Source of the DNA: Occultella glacieicola
Lineage (GTDB): Bacteria; Actinomycetota; Actinomycetes; Actinomycetales; Beutenbergiaceae
DNA length: 64,000 nt
NCBI RefSeq assembly: GCF_004353825.1
Contig: NZ_SMNA01000006.1
Location: 310,001 to 374,000, forward strand
Reading direction: 5' to 3'
Position 1 is the first letter of the stretch; each line of letters opens with the position of its first letter. Position numbers and translations under genes: made by a program. The notes beneath the pieces are model-generated. The model was not told where the DNA came from. It did not search any database and saw only the letters and a list, made by a program, of their open reading frames with translations. Below are positions 9,181 through 17,493 of the stretch, in pieces.

Positions 9181-9234
9181 GCCGATCCGGGCCGATGCGG
9201 GCCGATGCGGGCCGATGCGGGCCGATGCGGGCCG
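9181..9234. repeat. Tandem decamer repeat GCCGATGCGG
   Basis: Four exact copies of GCCGATGCGG (9191-9230) are preceded by one copy with a single change (GCCGATCCGG) and followed by a truncated one. The array fills the gap between the lactonase-like gene end (9240) and the GntR/LacI promoter. Copy number could vary by slippage; function unknown. Confidence 0.85.
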
Positions 9235-9239
9235 GAGCG

Positions 9240-10184
9240 TCAGTGGCCGTCCGTCGTGGCCGTGGGCGCAACCGGCCGGTCGACGAAGTCGACCTGTCCG
9301 ATGACCGAGCCGGGCTCGGCCCGGAACCGCGGCCGGCTCGGCTCGAGGAGGTCGAGGCGTCCGTCGAACGTGGCCGCCATGAAGGCACGCAGGTCGGCGA
9401 GGCCCGCAGGGTCCGGCGAGCCCTGGAACGTGCGTTCCAGCAGGGTGCCGTACTCGGTGTGGTCGTGGCCGGGCGCCAGCACCAGGTCCGGCATGGACGC
9501 CATCAGGGCGCGAATGCGGGCGATCGAGTCCAGCTGCAGGCGCTGGGCCCGGCGTCCGAGCATGATCGGGCGGAGCCGGTCGACGGCCAGGTGGCGGACG
9601 GTGTACAGCGTGTCGCCGGCGCAGAGCAGGTCCCAGCCGGGGCCCCGGACCAGCACGCTCAGGTGCCCCGGTGCGTGGCCCGGGGTCGGCAGCAGCACCA
9701 CCGAACCGTCGCCGAAGAGGTCCTGGGTGGCCGCGAACGATCCGAACGGCCCGGAGTCGAGCCCTACGAGTTCTGGCTGCAGCCCGAGACCCTTCAGGGA
9801 CGGCGTCCGACGGTACGGGAAGATCCCCAGGTTCCGGGCCCGCCACTGCTCGCGGGACACGAACACCCGGGAGCCGACGAGGTCCCGAACCCCGCCGAGA
9901 TGGTCCTCGTGCAGGTGGGTGAGGACCACCACGTCGATGTCCGACGGCGTCAGGTCCAGTCCGGCGAGTCGGTTCACCAGGTGCTCGCGTTGCTCGAGCT
10001 CGTACTCGTCCTCGTCGAACGCTGCCCGCAGCAGCGGGCCGTCGTAGTACTCGCGGTGGCGGTGTGCCTGGTCGTGGTTGATCCCGGTGTCGACGAGGAT
10101 CCGGCCGTGCTCCGGATGCTCGACGAGGAAGGCGAAGATCGGGACCCGGATGAAGTGGGACTTGTCACTCAGGAAGCTCACCAT
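9240..10184 (-). CDS. MBL-fold metallohydrolase, lactonase-like; 5' end probably frameshifted
   Basis: A 314-residue metallo-beta-lactamase-fold protein with the zinc motif HLHEDH (H90, H92, D94, H95), a later TPGHAPGH histidine and an AGDTLY aspartate. It resembles N-acyl-homoserine-lactone lactonases (quorum quenching), though many MBL hydrolases look alike. The ATG at 10184 has no good ribosome binding site. A 36-codon frame starting with GTG at 10288, overlapping the tetR stop by GTGA, encodes a typical family N-terminus (VLRIGATKVPFGQFYGG) and then stops at 10178-10180. One extra G in the GGGG run opposite 10205-10208 would join the two frames seamlessly. The gene is co-transcribed with the upstream tetR. 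Confidence 0.8.
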   Translation of the reverse strand: MVSFLSDKSHFIRVPIFAFLVEHPEHGRILVDTGINHDQAHRHREYYDGPLLRAAFDEDEYELEQREHLVNRLAGLDLTPSDIDVVVLTHLHEDHLGGVRDLVGSRVFVSREQWRARNLGIFPYRRTPSLKGLGLQPELVGLDSGPFGSFAATQDLFGDGSVVLLPTPGHAPGHLSVLVRGPGWDLLCAGDTLYTVRHLAVDRLRPIMLGRRAQRLQLDSIARIRALMASMPDLVLAPGHDHTEYGTLLERTFQGSPDPAGLADLRAFMAATFDGRLDLLEPSRPRFRAEPGSVIGQVDFVDRPVAPTATTDGH

Positions 10185-10288
10185 CGCGCGCAGCCCCAGC
10201 CACTCCCCTCGGTCCCGCCGTAGAACTGCCCGAAGGGAACCTTCGTCGCCCCGATCCGGAGCACGTGCACCGCGGTCGGATCGCTCAC
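10178..10288 (-). pseudogene. Out-of-frame N-terminal piece of the MBL-fold gene
   Basis: This 36-codon frame begins with GTG overlapping the TetR stop by 4 bases, a usual operon junction. It reads VLRIGATKVPFGQFYGGTEG before running into TGA. The downstream frame picks up with EWLGLRAMVSFLSDKSH, so the two halves look like one interrupted protein. The break is consistent with loss of one G in a run of four near 10205-10208. Either the sequence has an error here or the gene has lost its natural start. Confidence 0.6.
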
Positions 10289-10998
10289 TTCTCCTCCGGC
10301 ACGCGCCGGCGCGCGGCCGCGCTCGCCCACGCCTCGATGTCGGGCCCGGTGACGAAGTCCAGCTCCCCGTGGTCGAGCGCGAGGACGCGCTGCAACGCCC
10401 CGACGTGTGCCGTGACGGTCCGCCGCAGGTCGTCCGGGCCGGCGCTGCCCTGCATGATGGCGAGAATGGCCCGGCCGGACCGGTCGGCGAGGTCCTGGAC
10501 GAGGGTGATCACGATGTCGGCGAGCGCCGCGGGGTCGTCCTGCGTGATCGAGCCCTCGTCCCGGGCGTCCGTCAGCACCCGGGTGACGAGCGGGGTGAGC
10601 CGGGCGGCACCCTCGCGTCGCAGGCGAGCCGCGACGATCGCGTTCGACTCGGCGAGTACCGGGGCGGCCGCCTCCACGAGGAACTCCCGGTCCGCCGACT
10701 TCGCCCCGGACAGCGTGGCCAGGAACGCGCGCAGCCGGTCCAGCGCCGGTCCGGGGCGCTCGACGATCGGCGCCAGCGCGACCTCCCAGGCCCGGAGCCG
10801 ACGCTCGAGCAGCGCCGTGAGCACGTCGTCCTTCGCTTGGAAGTAGTGATAGAAGGCACCCTTCGAGATCCCCGCGGCACCGAGGATGTCCGCGATGGTG
10901 ACGCGGTCGTAGCCCCTCGTCACGATCAGGTGCTCGAGCACGTCGAGGATCGCCTCACGTTTGCGCCGATGAGCCTGCGGGTCGAGCGTGCGCGCCAT
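10285..10998 (-). CDS. TetR family transcriptional regulator
   Basis: A 237-residue repressor. The N-terminal helix-turn-helix is clear (EAILDVLEHLIVTRGYDRVTI, LGAAGISKGAFYHYFQAKDD); the rest is a helical ligand pocket of unassigned specificity. ATG at 10998 is preceded by GGAGG. An almost perfect 23-bp palindrome lies just upstream, so it should repress its own promoter together with the lactonase-like gene, which overlaps it by 4 bases. The pairing suggests that the lactonase-like enzyme is induced by a compound sensed by this repressor. Confidence 0.92.
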   Translation of the reverse strand: MARTLDPQAHRRKREAILDVLEHLIVTRGYDRVTIADILGAAGISKGAFYHYFQAKDDVLTALLERRLRAWEVALAPIVERPGPALDRLRAFLATLSGAKSADREFLVEAAAPVLAESNAIVAARLRREGAARLTPLVTRVLTDARDEGSITQDDPAALADIVITLVQDLADRSGRAILAIMQGSAGPDDLRRTVTAHVGALQRVLALDHGELDFVTGPDIEAWASAAARRRVPEEK

Positions 10999-11000
10999 GT

Positions 11001-11030
11001 GACCTCCAATAAACCGACTGTCGGTCTATT
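11001..11030 (-). promoter_or_regulatory. TetR operator and ribosome binding site
   Basis: The palindrome at 11008-11030 has arms AATAAACCGAC and GTCGGTCTATT around a central T; 10 of 11 pairs match and the core ACCGAC/GTCGGT is perfect. A GGAGG ribosome binding site at 11001-11006 lies between it and the tetR ATG. This is the classic layout of an autoregulated TetR gene. Confidence 0.75.
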
Positions 11031-11096
11031 ATTCACGCAGCCGACTCCACCTGGCAAGGCCACCGATCACGAGCGGCGGTTTCGGCTCGACCAGCG

Positions 11097-13394
11097 TCAG
11101 GGCCGGGCGAGCTCCACCAGCAGGTCGCGCACCTCGAGCCGGTCGACCTGGTTGCCGGAGTCGCCGAATCCCCGGGAGGCACTCTCGGCCGCGGCCAGCG
11201 CCGCGCCACGCTCGCCCAGTGCCTGGTGGCCCCGGGCCCGGAGCAGGTGCATCCGCGCGATGCCGTTCCGGTCCCCGACCCGCTCCAGGGCGTGGATCGC
11301 CGGGCCCGCACTGCCGACGGCGGCGCGCCAGTCCGCGTGCTCGGACCAGACCCGGGCGATCGCGGCCAGCGCCTGCGCGGCGGTGAACTCCGCGACCTGC
11401 CCCCGCGGGCGCGTAGCGGGGTCGGTCACCAGGTCCACCACCTCACGCAGGGTTCCGACCGCCTCGGTCGCGCGACCGAGCCGGGCGAGGGCGATCGCGC
11501 GGCACATGATCGCCTGCGGCAGACCCTCGCGGTCCCCGACCTGACGGAACAGCCCGGCCGCGGCCGCCGCCCCGCTCAGGGACAGCACCGGGTCGTCCTC
11601 GCGTGCCGTCCAGGCGACGTAGTACTGGGCCCAGGCCGTCAGCACCGGATCGCCGGACCGCCGAGCCGCCTCCAGCCCGGCGCCCGCCGCCGCCATCGCC
11701 GCGGCGTGGTCACCCCGGCATCGGCGCTGGGCCCACGCGAGATAGCCGAGGTGGGTGGCCCGCAGTCCCTCGTCGCCGAGCGACTGCGCGGCCTCGGCCG
11801 AGGCTCCGAAGAGCGTGTGCCAGCGCCCCCAGGTCGGCCACAGGTCGGAGAACCAGTGCAGCGACTCCGCCACCTCGATGACCCGCTCGTGCGCGTCGGC
11901 TCGCGCCGCGCGCTGGAGCGCCGGGAACCAGTTGTCCGCCTCCGCGGTGAGCCAGGCTCGAGCGTCGTCTGCGCACCGCAGCGGCACCGGGTCGTCGAGG
12001 TCCGCAGAGCCCGCACCGAGGATCTCGGGCTCGAACCAGCGTCCGGCCCGGACCACGGTGTCCAGCAGCCAGGTGTCGGCGACGGCGCGGGCCTGCTCCC
12101 GTGACGCCGGTGCCTCCTGCGCACCGAACTCCGCGTGCGCGTACAGGCGCAGCAGGTCGTGCAGCAGGTAGCGGTCACCCACCGCCGGCTGTACCAGGCC
12201 CAGTTCCACGAGTTCGTCGAGGAGGTCCTCGGCGTGCCAGACCTCCAGTCCGGAGACCGCGGCTGCCACGCCCGGCCCGAAGGTCCGCCCGTCCGCGAGG
12301 GCCAACCGCCGGAACAGCCGTTGCGCGGCCGCGCCGAGCTGCCGGTAGGAGAGTCCGACCGCCGTGCGGATCGTGAGGTCCCCGGCCGTGAGCGCGTCGA
12401 GCCGCCGATCCGGCACGGCGAGCCGCTCCGTCAACTTGGCGACCGTCCACCCGCGGCGGCTGGCGAGCCGGTTCCCGGCGATCCGCAGGGCGAGCGGGAC
12501 GCCGTCGCAGAACTGGGCCAGGCGGGCGAGCTCGGGGGCCGATGCCTGCCACCGCGGCAGGATCGTCGCGAGCATCGCCTGCGCGTCCGCGTCCGCGAGG
12601 CGGTCGAGATGGATCCGGTGCACCCCGTCGAGCCCGGTGAGCGCTCGGCGGCTCGTCACCAGGACCGCAGCCGGGCCGGAACCGGGCAGCACCGCCCGGA
12701 CCTGGGCCTCGCTGCCGGCGTCGTCGAGGATCAGCAGCACCCGGCGTTCCTTGAGCAGGTCGCGCAACCGCGCCGGATCCGAGCGGCCCTCGACCCGCTG
12801 GGAGCCCAGGGCGCCCATCAGTTCGGCGATCACCTCGCCGGGTGCGAGGGTCACCGGGGACATGGCCCCGAGATCGAGGAAGACCTGCTCGGGGAACGTC
12901 TCCCGCAGCAGGGCCGCCGCCTGCACGGCGAGGCTGGTCTTGCCGTACCCGGGTGGCCCGGTCACGACCACGACCGGCGCCGGAACGAGGGTCGGGCCCG
13001 TCCCGTCGCCGTCGCGCTCGAGATCGCGCAGCGCCGCCGTCAGGGCGGCGAGCTCCCTGGCGCGGCCCGCGAAGTCCGCAACCGCACGCGGCAACGGAAG
13101 GTGCGTGCCGCCGTCGGGCAGGGAATCGGGCGGGACGGGCGGCGCACCACGCGGGCCGGCGCGACGTCGCCCGGCCCGCGCCGCGGCGACCAAAGCCGAC
13201 CGCTCCGGCTCCGGCAGCCGCAACCCTCCGGCGATCGCGAGCATGGTGCGGTGGTGCGGGCCGAGAGCCGCGCCGCGCTCGATGTCGCCGAGCGCCCGGT
13301 CGCTGACCCCGGATCGCTCGGCGAGCTGCTCGAGGGTCAGGTCGGCGCCGGTGCGCAGCCTGCGCAGCAGGGTCCCGAGGGGTTCGGGCGCCAT
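11097..13394 (-). CDS. XRE-HTH / NB-ARC ATPase / TPR-type regulator (AfsR-like)
   Basis: A 765-residue STAND-type protein. Residues 1-75 hold an XRE helix-turn-helix (LGTLLRRLRTGADLTLEQLAERSG). An NB-ARC ATPase follows, with P-loop GPPGYGKT at 146-153, a Walker B-like RRVLLILDDAG near 205-215 and a sensor VLVTSRR. The C-terminal half is alpha-helical with TPR-like pairs. Such proteins bind ATP, oligomerise on a signal and regulate transcription, in Streptomyces often of secondary metabolism or stress genes. The ATG at 13394 has GGAGAG upstream. It is divergent from the esterase gene, and a small palindrome lies in the shared promoter region. Targets are not evident. Confidence 0.88.
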   Translation of the reverse strand: MAPEPLGTLLRRLRTGADLTLEQLAERSGVSDRALGDIERGAALGPHHRTMLAIAGGLRLPEPERSALVAAARAGRRRAGPRGAPPVPPDSLPDGGTHLPLPRAVADFAGRARELAALTAALRDLERDGDGTGPTLVPAPVVVVTGPPGYGKTSLAVQAAALLRETFPEQVFLDLGAMSPVTLAPGEVIAELMGALGSQRVEGRSDPARLRDLLKERRVLLILDDAGSEAQVRAVLPGSGPAAVLVTSRRALTGLDGVHRIHLDRLADADAQAMLATILPRWQASAPELARLAQFCDGVPLALRIAGNRLASRRGWTVAKLTERLAVPDRRLDALTAGDLTIRTAVGLSYRQLGAAAQRLFRRLALADGRTFGPGVAAAVSGLEVWHAEDLLDELVELGLVQPAVGDRYLLHDLLRLYAHAEFGAQEAPASREQARAVADTWLLDTVVRAGRWFEPEILGAGSADLDDPVPLRCADDARAWLTAEADNWFPALQRAARADAHERVIEVAESLHWFSDLWPTWGRWHTLFGASAEAAQSLGDEGLRATHLGYLAWAQRRCRGDHAAAMAAAGAGLEAARRSGDPVLTAWAQYYVAWTAREDDPVLSLSGAAAAAGLFRQVGDREGLPQAIMCRAIALARLGRATEAVGTLREVVDLVTDPATRPRGQVAEFTAAQALAAIARVWSEHADWRAAVGSAGPAIHALERVGDRNGIARMHLLRARGHQALGERGAALAAAESASRGFGDSGNQVDRLEVRDLLVELARP

Positions 13395-13453
13395 GGCGGC
13401 TCTCCAGGGTGGGTCGCGGATGCTGACACCAACTCAGACCGGGCGGACCACCA

Positions 13454-13466
13454 GGGTGTGACACCC
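13454..13466. promoter_or_regulatory. 13-base palindrome between divergent genes
   Basis: GGGTGT-G-ACACCC is a perfect short palindrome located 60 bases upstream of the NB-ARC regulator and 130 bases upstream of the esterase. It may be a binding site for that regulator, but it is short enough that chance cannot be excluded. Confidence 0.3.
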
Positions 13467-13595
13467 GACCCGGCGTCGGTGGAACGCAGGAGGGAACGCA
13501 CTTCCTGCCGGAGAACTTCCTGGTCCGCCGGGCACCTCCTTGCGAACCTCGATGAGGCGACACGACCTGCCGCCCGAACCCGAGAAGGAGAGAGC

Positions 13596-14549
13596 ATGAG
13601 CGAGATCATCCTGGAGCCCGAGGCCCAGGCGGTCGCGGACGCTTCGTCCAAGCCGCCGTACCTGTACGAGCTGGGCACCGAGGGCGCCCGCAGGGCGCTC
13701 GACGACATCCAGGCCGCACCGGTCGACAAGCCGGATGTCGACGAACGGTGGCTACGGGTGCCGGCGGAGGTCGGCGGTGTGGACGTCCGGATCGTGCGAC
13801 CGGTCGGGGCCGAGGGCCCGCTGCCGGTCGTGCTGTACGTGCACGGCGGCGGCTGGGTGCTCGGCAACGCCGGCACGCACGACCGCCTCGTCCGCGAACT
13901 CGCCGTGGGCGTGCACGCCGCGATCGTGTTCGTGGAGTACACCCGCTCCCCCGAGGCGCGCTACCCGGTCGCCATCGAGCAGGCCTACGCGACCGCCCGC
14001 TGGATCAGCACCGACGGCGCCGATCATGGTCTCGATGCCACTCGGATCGCCGTGGCCGGGGACTCCGTCGGCGGCAACATGACCGCTGCGCTCACGCTCC
14101 TCGCCAAGCAGCGCGGCGACGTGACGTTCGTGCACCAGTCCCTGTACTACCCGGTCACCGACGCCGCCCAGGACACCGCCAGCTACCGCGACTTCGCCGA
14201 CGGCCCGTTCCTGACCGCGAAGGGCATGGCCTGGTTCTGGGACGCCTACTCCCCCGACGCCGACGGCCGCCGCGGCGAGATCACCGCTTCACCGCTGCGC
14301 GCCACCCTCGACGAGCTCGCCGACCTGCCGCCCGCGTTCGTGATCGTGGACGAGAACGACGTCCTGCGGGACGAGGGCGAGGCCTACGCCAGGCGCCTCA
14401 CCCAGGCCGGTGTCCCGACCACGAGCGTCCGCTACAACGCGATCATCCACGACTTCATGATGCTCAACCCGGTGCGCCGGAGCCAGGCGAGCACGGCCGC
14501 GATCGAGCAGGCCGTGCACGTGCTGCGCAAGGCCCTCGGCACCCTCTGA
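13596..14549 (+). CDS. Alpha/beta hydrolase, hormone-sensitive-lipase family esterase
   Basis: A 317-residue esterase of the HSL (bacterial family IV) type. The oxyanion-hole motif HGGGW is at 83-87, and the nucleophile elbow GDSVGG puts Ser157 at the catalytic position. The acidic residue sits in DENDVLRDEG, and the histidine is in IIHDFMML. It should hydrolyse short-chain esters in the cytoplasm; the natural substrate is unknown. ATG at 13596 has GAGAAGGAGAG upstream; the frame is open further upstream but on antisense-looking sequence. It is followed after 44 bases by a second alpha/beta hydrolase in the same direction, so the two probably share a transcript that ends at the hairpin after the second gene. 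Confidence 0.92.
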   Translation: MSEIILEPEAQAVADASSKPPYLYELGTEGARRALDDIQAAPVDKPDVDERWLRVPAEVGGVDVRIVRPVGAEGPLPVVLYVHGGGWVLGNAGTHDRLVRELAVGVHAAIVFVEYTRSPEARYPVAIEQAYATARWISTDGADHGLDATRIAVAGDSVGGNMTAALTLLAKQRGDVTFVHQSLYYPVTDAAQDTASYRDFADGPFLTAKGMAWFWDAYSPDADGRRGEITASPLRATLDELADLPPAFVIVDENDVLRDEGEAYARRLTQAGVPTTSVRYNAIIHDFMMLNPVRRSQASTAAIEQAVHVLRKALGTL

Positions 14550-14593
14550 CCAGCCCATCCCCCGCAGTACCCCACCGAAGAGAGAGAAGAACC

Positions 14594-15307
14594 ATGTCCA
14601 CCACCCCCACAGTGCTGCTCGTGCACGGCGCGTTCGCCGAGTCCGCGAGCTGGAACGGTGTCATCACGCGCCTGCAGGGCGAGTCCGTCCGGGCGGTCGC
14701 GGTCGCGAACCCGCTGCGTTCGGTCGCCGGCGACGGTGACCACGTGCGCGCCGTCGCCGACGCCATCGGCGGCCCGGTGCTGCTCGTCGGTCACTCCTAC
14801 GGCGGCATGGTGATCAGCCATGCCGGCGCGGACAACCCGAACGTGGCCGGCCTCGTCTACGTCGCCGCGTTCGTCCCCGAGACCGGCGAGTCCGCCCTGG
14901 AGCTGTCCGCGAAGTTCCCCGGCAGCACCCTCGGCGACGCACTGCTCGGCTACCCCGTGCCCGGCGGCGACGTCGAGCTGCGGATCACCGGCGAGAAGTT
15001 CCACCAGCAGTTCGCCCACGACGTCCCGGCCGACCTCGCGGCGACCATGGCCGCCACCCAGCGGCCGGTCACCGAGGCGGCCCTGAAGGAGGCGCTGGCC
15101 GTGCCGGCGCCGTGGCGGGCGGTGCCGACCTGGTCCATCTGGGCCGAGCAGGACCGCAACATCCCGGCCGAGCTCGAGGCGTTCACGGCCGAGCGGGCCG
15201 CGACCCGGGCGGCGATCGAGATCGCGGGCGCGTCCCACGCGCTCTCGGTCTCGCAGCCCGACGCGGTGGCCAAGGTGATCCTGGAGGCGGTGCGCACTAC
15301 TTCCTGA
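14594..15307 (+). CDS. Alpha/beta fold hydrolase
   Basis: A 237-residue alpha/beta hydrolase with an N-terminal VLLVHGAF strand-turn, the nucleophile elbow GHSYGG (Ser68), an acidic residue in IWAEQDRNI and a catalytic histidine in GASHALSVS. The size and motifs match the small esterase/salicylate-esterase-like group common in actinobacteria. It has AGAGAGAAG as ribosome binding site before ATG 14594. It lies in tandem with an HSL-type esterase, so the pair may process the same ester, which cannot be named from sequence. Confidence 0.88.
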   Translation: MSTTPTVLLVHGAFAESASWNGVITRLQGESVRAVAVANPLRSVAGDGDHVRAVADAIGGPVLLVGHSYGGMVISHAGADNPNVAGLVYVAAFVPETGESALELSAKFPGSTLGDALLGYPVPGGDVELRITGEKFHQQFAHDVPADLAATMAATQRPVTEAALKEALAVPAPWRAVPTWSIWAEQDRNIPAELEAFTAERAATRAAIEIAGASHALSVSQPDAVAKVILEAVRTTS

Positions 15308-15311
15308 ACGC

Positions 15312-15352
15312 CCTCCGGCCGCCGGCGAGGTTGCCCCGTCGGCGGCCGGAGG
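15312..15352. terminator. Hairpin terminator, perfect 13-bp stem
   Basis: CCTCCGGCCGCCG (15312-15324) pairs exactly with CGGCGGCCGGAGG (15340-15352) across a 15-base loop, starting 5 bases after the hydrolase stop. It separates the hydrolase pair from the encapsulin operon. Confidence 0.7.
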
Positions 15353-15399
15353 TCGTGACTCCTCCGGCGCGCCCCTGCGGTCTCAGCCGGTCCTTCCCG

Positions 15400-15428
15400 T
15401 TGAGGCCCGCGGTGGCCGGGCGTAGTGT
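15400..15428 (+). promoter_or_regulatory. Promoter of the encapsulin operon
   Basis: TTGAGG at 15400-15405 and TAGTGT at 15423-15428 are separated by exactly 17 bases, a good vegetative sigma-factor match. A GGAGG ribosome binding site follows at about 15456, just before the ferritin-like gene. Confidence 0.55.
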
Positions 15429-15463
15429 CGCCGGTGACCGCGGACGTTCGCTCTGGAGGCACG

Positions 15464-15859
15464 ATGCCCACCGACCAGTACCACGAACCACCCGGGGAGC
15501 TCTCCGAGCAGACCCGCACGTTCGCCCGGATGTGCGCGAGCCTGGCCGAGGAGGCCGAAGCCATCGGCTGGTACGAGCAGCGCATCTCCGTGGAGCCGGA
15601 CGAGGTCTCCCGGGCGATCATGCTCGACTCCCTCAAGGAGGAGTACAAGCACTTCTCGATGGAACTGGAGTTCCTGTTCCGGGCCAAGCCGCTCTGGGCG
15701 GAGATCGCCCGCGGGGTGCTGTTCCAGGAGGGCGACATCGTCGCGAACGGGGGCGCCGCCGAGGAGGGGGCCGGTACCGCGGAAGCGCCCGACGGCGCAG
15801 GTACTTCCGACGCCTCGGGCACCTTGGGCATCGGGTCACTGAAGGGGCAGGGACTATGA
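15464..15859 (+). CDS. Encapsulated ferritin-like protein (EncFtn), encapsulin cargo
   Basis: A 131-residue EncFtn-family ferroxidase. The metal and entry-site residues known from the Rhodospirillum rubrum protein are all present with a constant offset of two: E29, E30, E32, W36, E59, E60 and H63, in AEEAEAIGWYEQR and KEEYKHF. After the two-helix ferritin-like core comes a flexible Gly/Ala/Glu-rich linker. The C-terminus is LGIGSLKGQGL, the encapsulin-targeting peptide that docks cargo inside the shell. It oxidises Fe(II) for storage in the encapsulin compartment. ATG at 15464 has GGAGG upstream. Its stop overlaps the encapsulin start by 4 bases, giving a cargo-shell operon. Confidence 0.93.
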   Translation: MPTDQYHEPPGELSEQTRTFARMCASLAEEAEAIGWYEQRISVEPDEVSRAIMLDSLKEEYKHFSMELEFLFRAKPLWAEIARGVLFQEGDIVANGGAAEEGAGTAEAPDGAGTSDASGTLGIGSLKGQGL

Positions 15860-16665
15860 ACCACCTCCTCAGGTCGCATGCGCCGATCTCGTCGGCCGCC
15901 TGGGACCAGCTCGACGCCGAGGCCACCGAGCGGCTCACCGTGGCGCTCGGCGCGCGCAAACTCGTCGACTTCTCCGGCCCGCTCGGGTGGGAGGCCTCCG
16001 CCACGAACCTGGGCCGGGTCGGCCCGGTCGCCGACACCCCCGCGCCGGGCGTGATCGCGCGGTCGCGCCGCGTGCTGGCCATGATCGAGGTCCGGGCGGA
16101 CTTCAGCGTGTCCCGCGACGAGCTTGCCGCCGCCGACCGCGGTGCCCCCGACCCGGACCTGACCGCCCTGGACGAGGCGGCCGTGCGGATCGCCGAGGTC
16201 GAGAACACCGCGATTATGCACGGCTGGACCGAGGCCGGCATCACCGGCATCACGCAGGCGAGCTCGCACCGGGCCCTGCCGCACGACCCGGACGCGACGC
16301 ACTACCCGCAGCAGGTGGCCGCCGCGGTGGCGACCCTGTTGCGCGCCGGGGTGGCCGGGCCGTACGGGCTGGCCCTCGGTCCGGCCGACTACACCGAGGT
16401 GATCGAGTCCGCCGAGAACGGCGGGTACCCCCTGTTCGACCACCTCCGCAAGATCCTCCAGGGCGGCCCCATCGTGTGGGTCCCCGGCCTGCGGGGCGGC
16501 ACCGTGATGAGCATGCGCGGCGGCGACTTCCTGTTCACCGCGGGCCAGGACTTCGCCATCGGTTACAGCCACCATGATTCCGAATCGGTGCACCTGTACC
16601 TGGAGGAGTCGTTCACGTTCCAGGTGGCCACCCCCGAGGCCGCGATCGAACTCTCGGACGAATAG
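15856..16665 (+). CDS. Family 1 encapsulin shell protein
   Basis: A 269-residue encapsulin of the HK97-like linocin/CFP29 group, recognised from the N-terminal MNHLLRSHAPISSAAWDQLDAE-type helix, the DFSGPLGWEASATNLG segment and the C-terminal SYTF-like region ending ESFTFQVATPEAAIEL. It self-assembles into an icosahedral nanocompartment; the N-terminal helix and inner surface bind the targeting peptide of the ferritin-like protein encoded just upstream. Translation is coupled through an ATGA overlap. The operon should act in iron storage and oxidative-stress protection. It converges on the MerR gene, with a hairpin between. Confidence 0.95.
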   Translation: MNHLLRSHAPISSAAWDQLDAEATERLTVALGARKLVDFSGPLGWEASATNLGRVGPVADTPAPGVIARSRRVLAMIEVRADFSVSRDELAAADRGAPDPDLTALDEAAVRIAEVENTAIMHGWTEAGITGITQASSHRALPHDPDATHYPQQVAAAVATLLRAGVAGPYGLALGPADYTEVIESAENGGYPLFDHLRKILQGGPIVWVPGLRGGTVMSMRGGDFLFTAGQDFAIGYSHHDSESVHLYLEESFTFQVATPEAAIELSDE

Positions 16666-16666
16666 T

Positions 16667-16691
16667 CGCCGTGGCGGGGCCCGCCCCGGCG
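16667..16691. terminator. GC-rich hairpin between encapsulin and MerR genes
   Basis: CGCCGTGGCGGG and CCCGCCCCGGCG are complementary at 11 of 12 positions. The hairpin begins right after the encapsulin stop codon and touches the convergent MerR gene end, so it can serve both directions. Confidence 0.55.
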
Positions 16692-16692
16692 A

Positions 16693-17493
16693 TCAGTCCA
16701 CCCGGGCCTCGCCGGCCTCGATCACGTCGGCCAGGTCGGCGCCGGCCCGGAGCAGCGCGAGGCTCCGGGTGCCGACGTCCGCGAGCCGGGCCTCGAGGAT
16801 CCGGTTCGTCTCGCCCGGTTCACGTCCCAGCCGCACGAGGAGTCCGCGGACCGCATCGATGCCGTAGCCGGCCGCGCGCAGGGCCGCGACGATCCGAGCG
16901 GTCCGGGTCGTCGCGACGTCGTACCGGCGCACCCGCAACGAGGTCACCCGGTCGGGGTGCAGCAGGCCCTCGTGCTCCCAGTGCCGCAGCGTCGAGGTGC
17001 GCACCCCGAGTGCCCCGCCGAGCTCGGTGATGCTCATCGCGTCGGCCGGCCCGCCCACTCCGGCACCGGCGTCGGACCCGGGCGCCACGTCGGTCCGGGT
17101 GAGTCCCGTCGGCCCGTCCGCCTCGGCGGCGATGGCCCGCAGCGCGGCGCCGGCCGCGAGCAGGTCGGCTCGCTCGCGGTGAAGTCCCGCATGCAGCGCA
17201 CTGACCGCCGCCGCGGCAGCGGTGGCCGGACCCTCCGTGAGTCCGCGCAGGGTCCGGCGCGCCGTCACCGGCCCGGCGGCGACCGCGAGCCCCCGATACG
17301 CGCGCAAGGCACGCACGTGCCGTCGCGAGTAGACGCGGTACCCGTTCGGCGCCCTGGGCGCCGCCGGGATCACTCCGAGCCGCTCGAGGTCGCGGACCTG
17401 CTGGACCGAGTATCCGGTGATCCGGGCGAGGTCGACCGTTCGCAATGTGGGGTCCGCTGCTCCATCGGACGTGGAGCCTGCACGATCGCTCAT
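16693..17493 (-). CDS. MerR-type regulator with two tandem HTH domains
   Basis: A 266-residue protein (start ATG 17493; alternatives at 17505 ATG and 17511 GTG add 4-6 residues). It is unusual in having two MerR-like DNA-binding regions. The first (about 19-86) reads TVDLARITGYSVQQVRDLERLG and NGYRVYSRRHV. The second (about 153-220) reads SITELGGALGVRTSTLRHWEHEGLL and VRRYD. An Ala-rich helical segment links them. Classic MerR proteins have one such domain and a C-terminal effector domain; here the second unit replaces it. The gene is divergent from a DUF6194 gene 38 bases away, its likely target. No cysteine metal ligands are evident, so a metal sensor is unlikely. Confidence 0.85.
   Translation of the reverse strand: MSDRAGSTSDGAADPTLRTVDLARITGYSVQQVRDLERLGVIPAAPRAPNGYRVYSRRHVRALRAYRGLAVAAGPVTARRTLRGLTEGPATAAAAAVSALHAGLHRERADLLAAGAALRAIAAEADGPTGLTRTDVAPGSDAGAGVGGPADAMSITELGGALGVRTSTLRHWEHEGLLHPDRVTSLRVRRYDVATTRTARIVAALRAAGYGIDAVRGLLVRLGREPGETNRILEARLADVGTRSLALLRAGADLADVIEAGEARVD

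Noticed and set aside
12135-13595. Upstream in-frame extension of the HSL esterase
   Set aside because: It is antisense to the NB-ARC gene; the ATG at 13596 has a good ribosome binding site and matches the family start.
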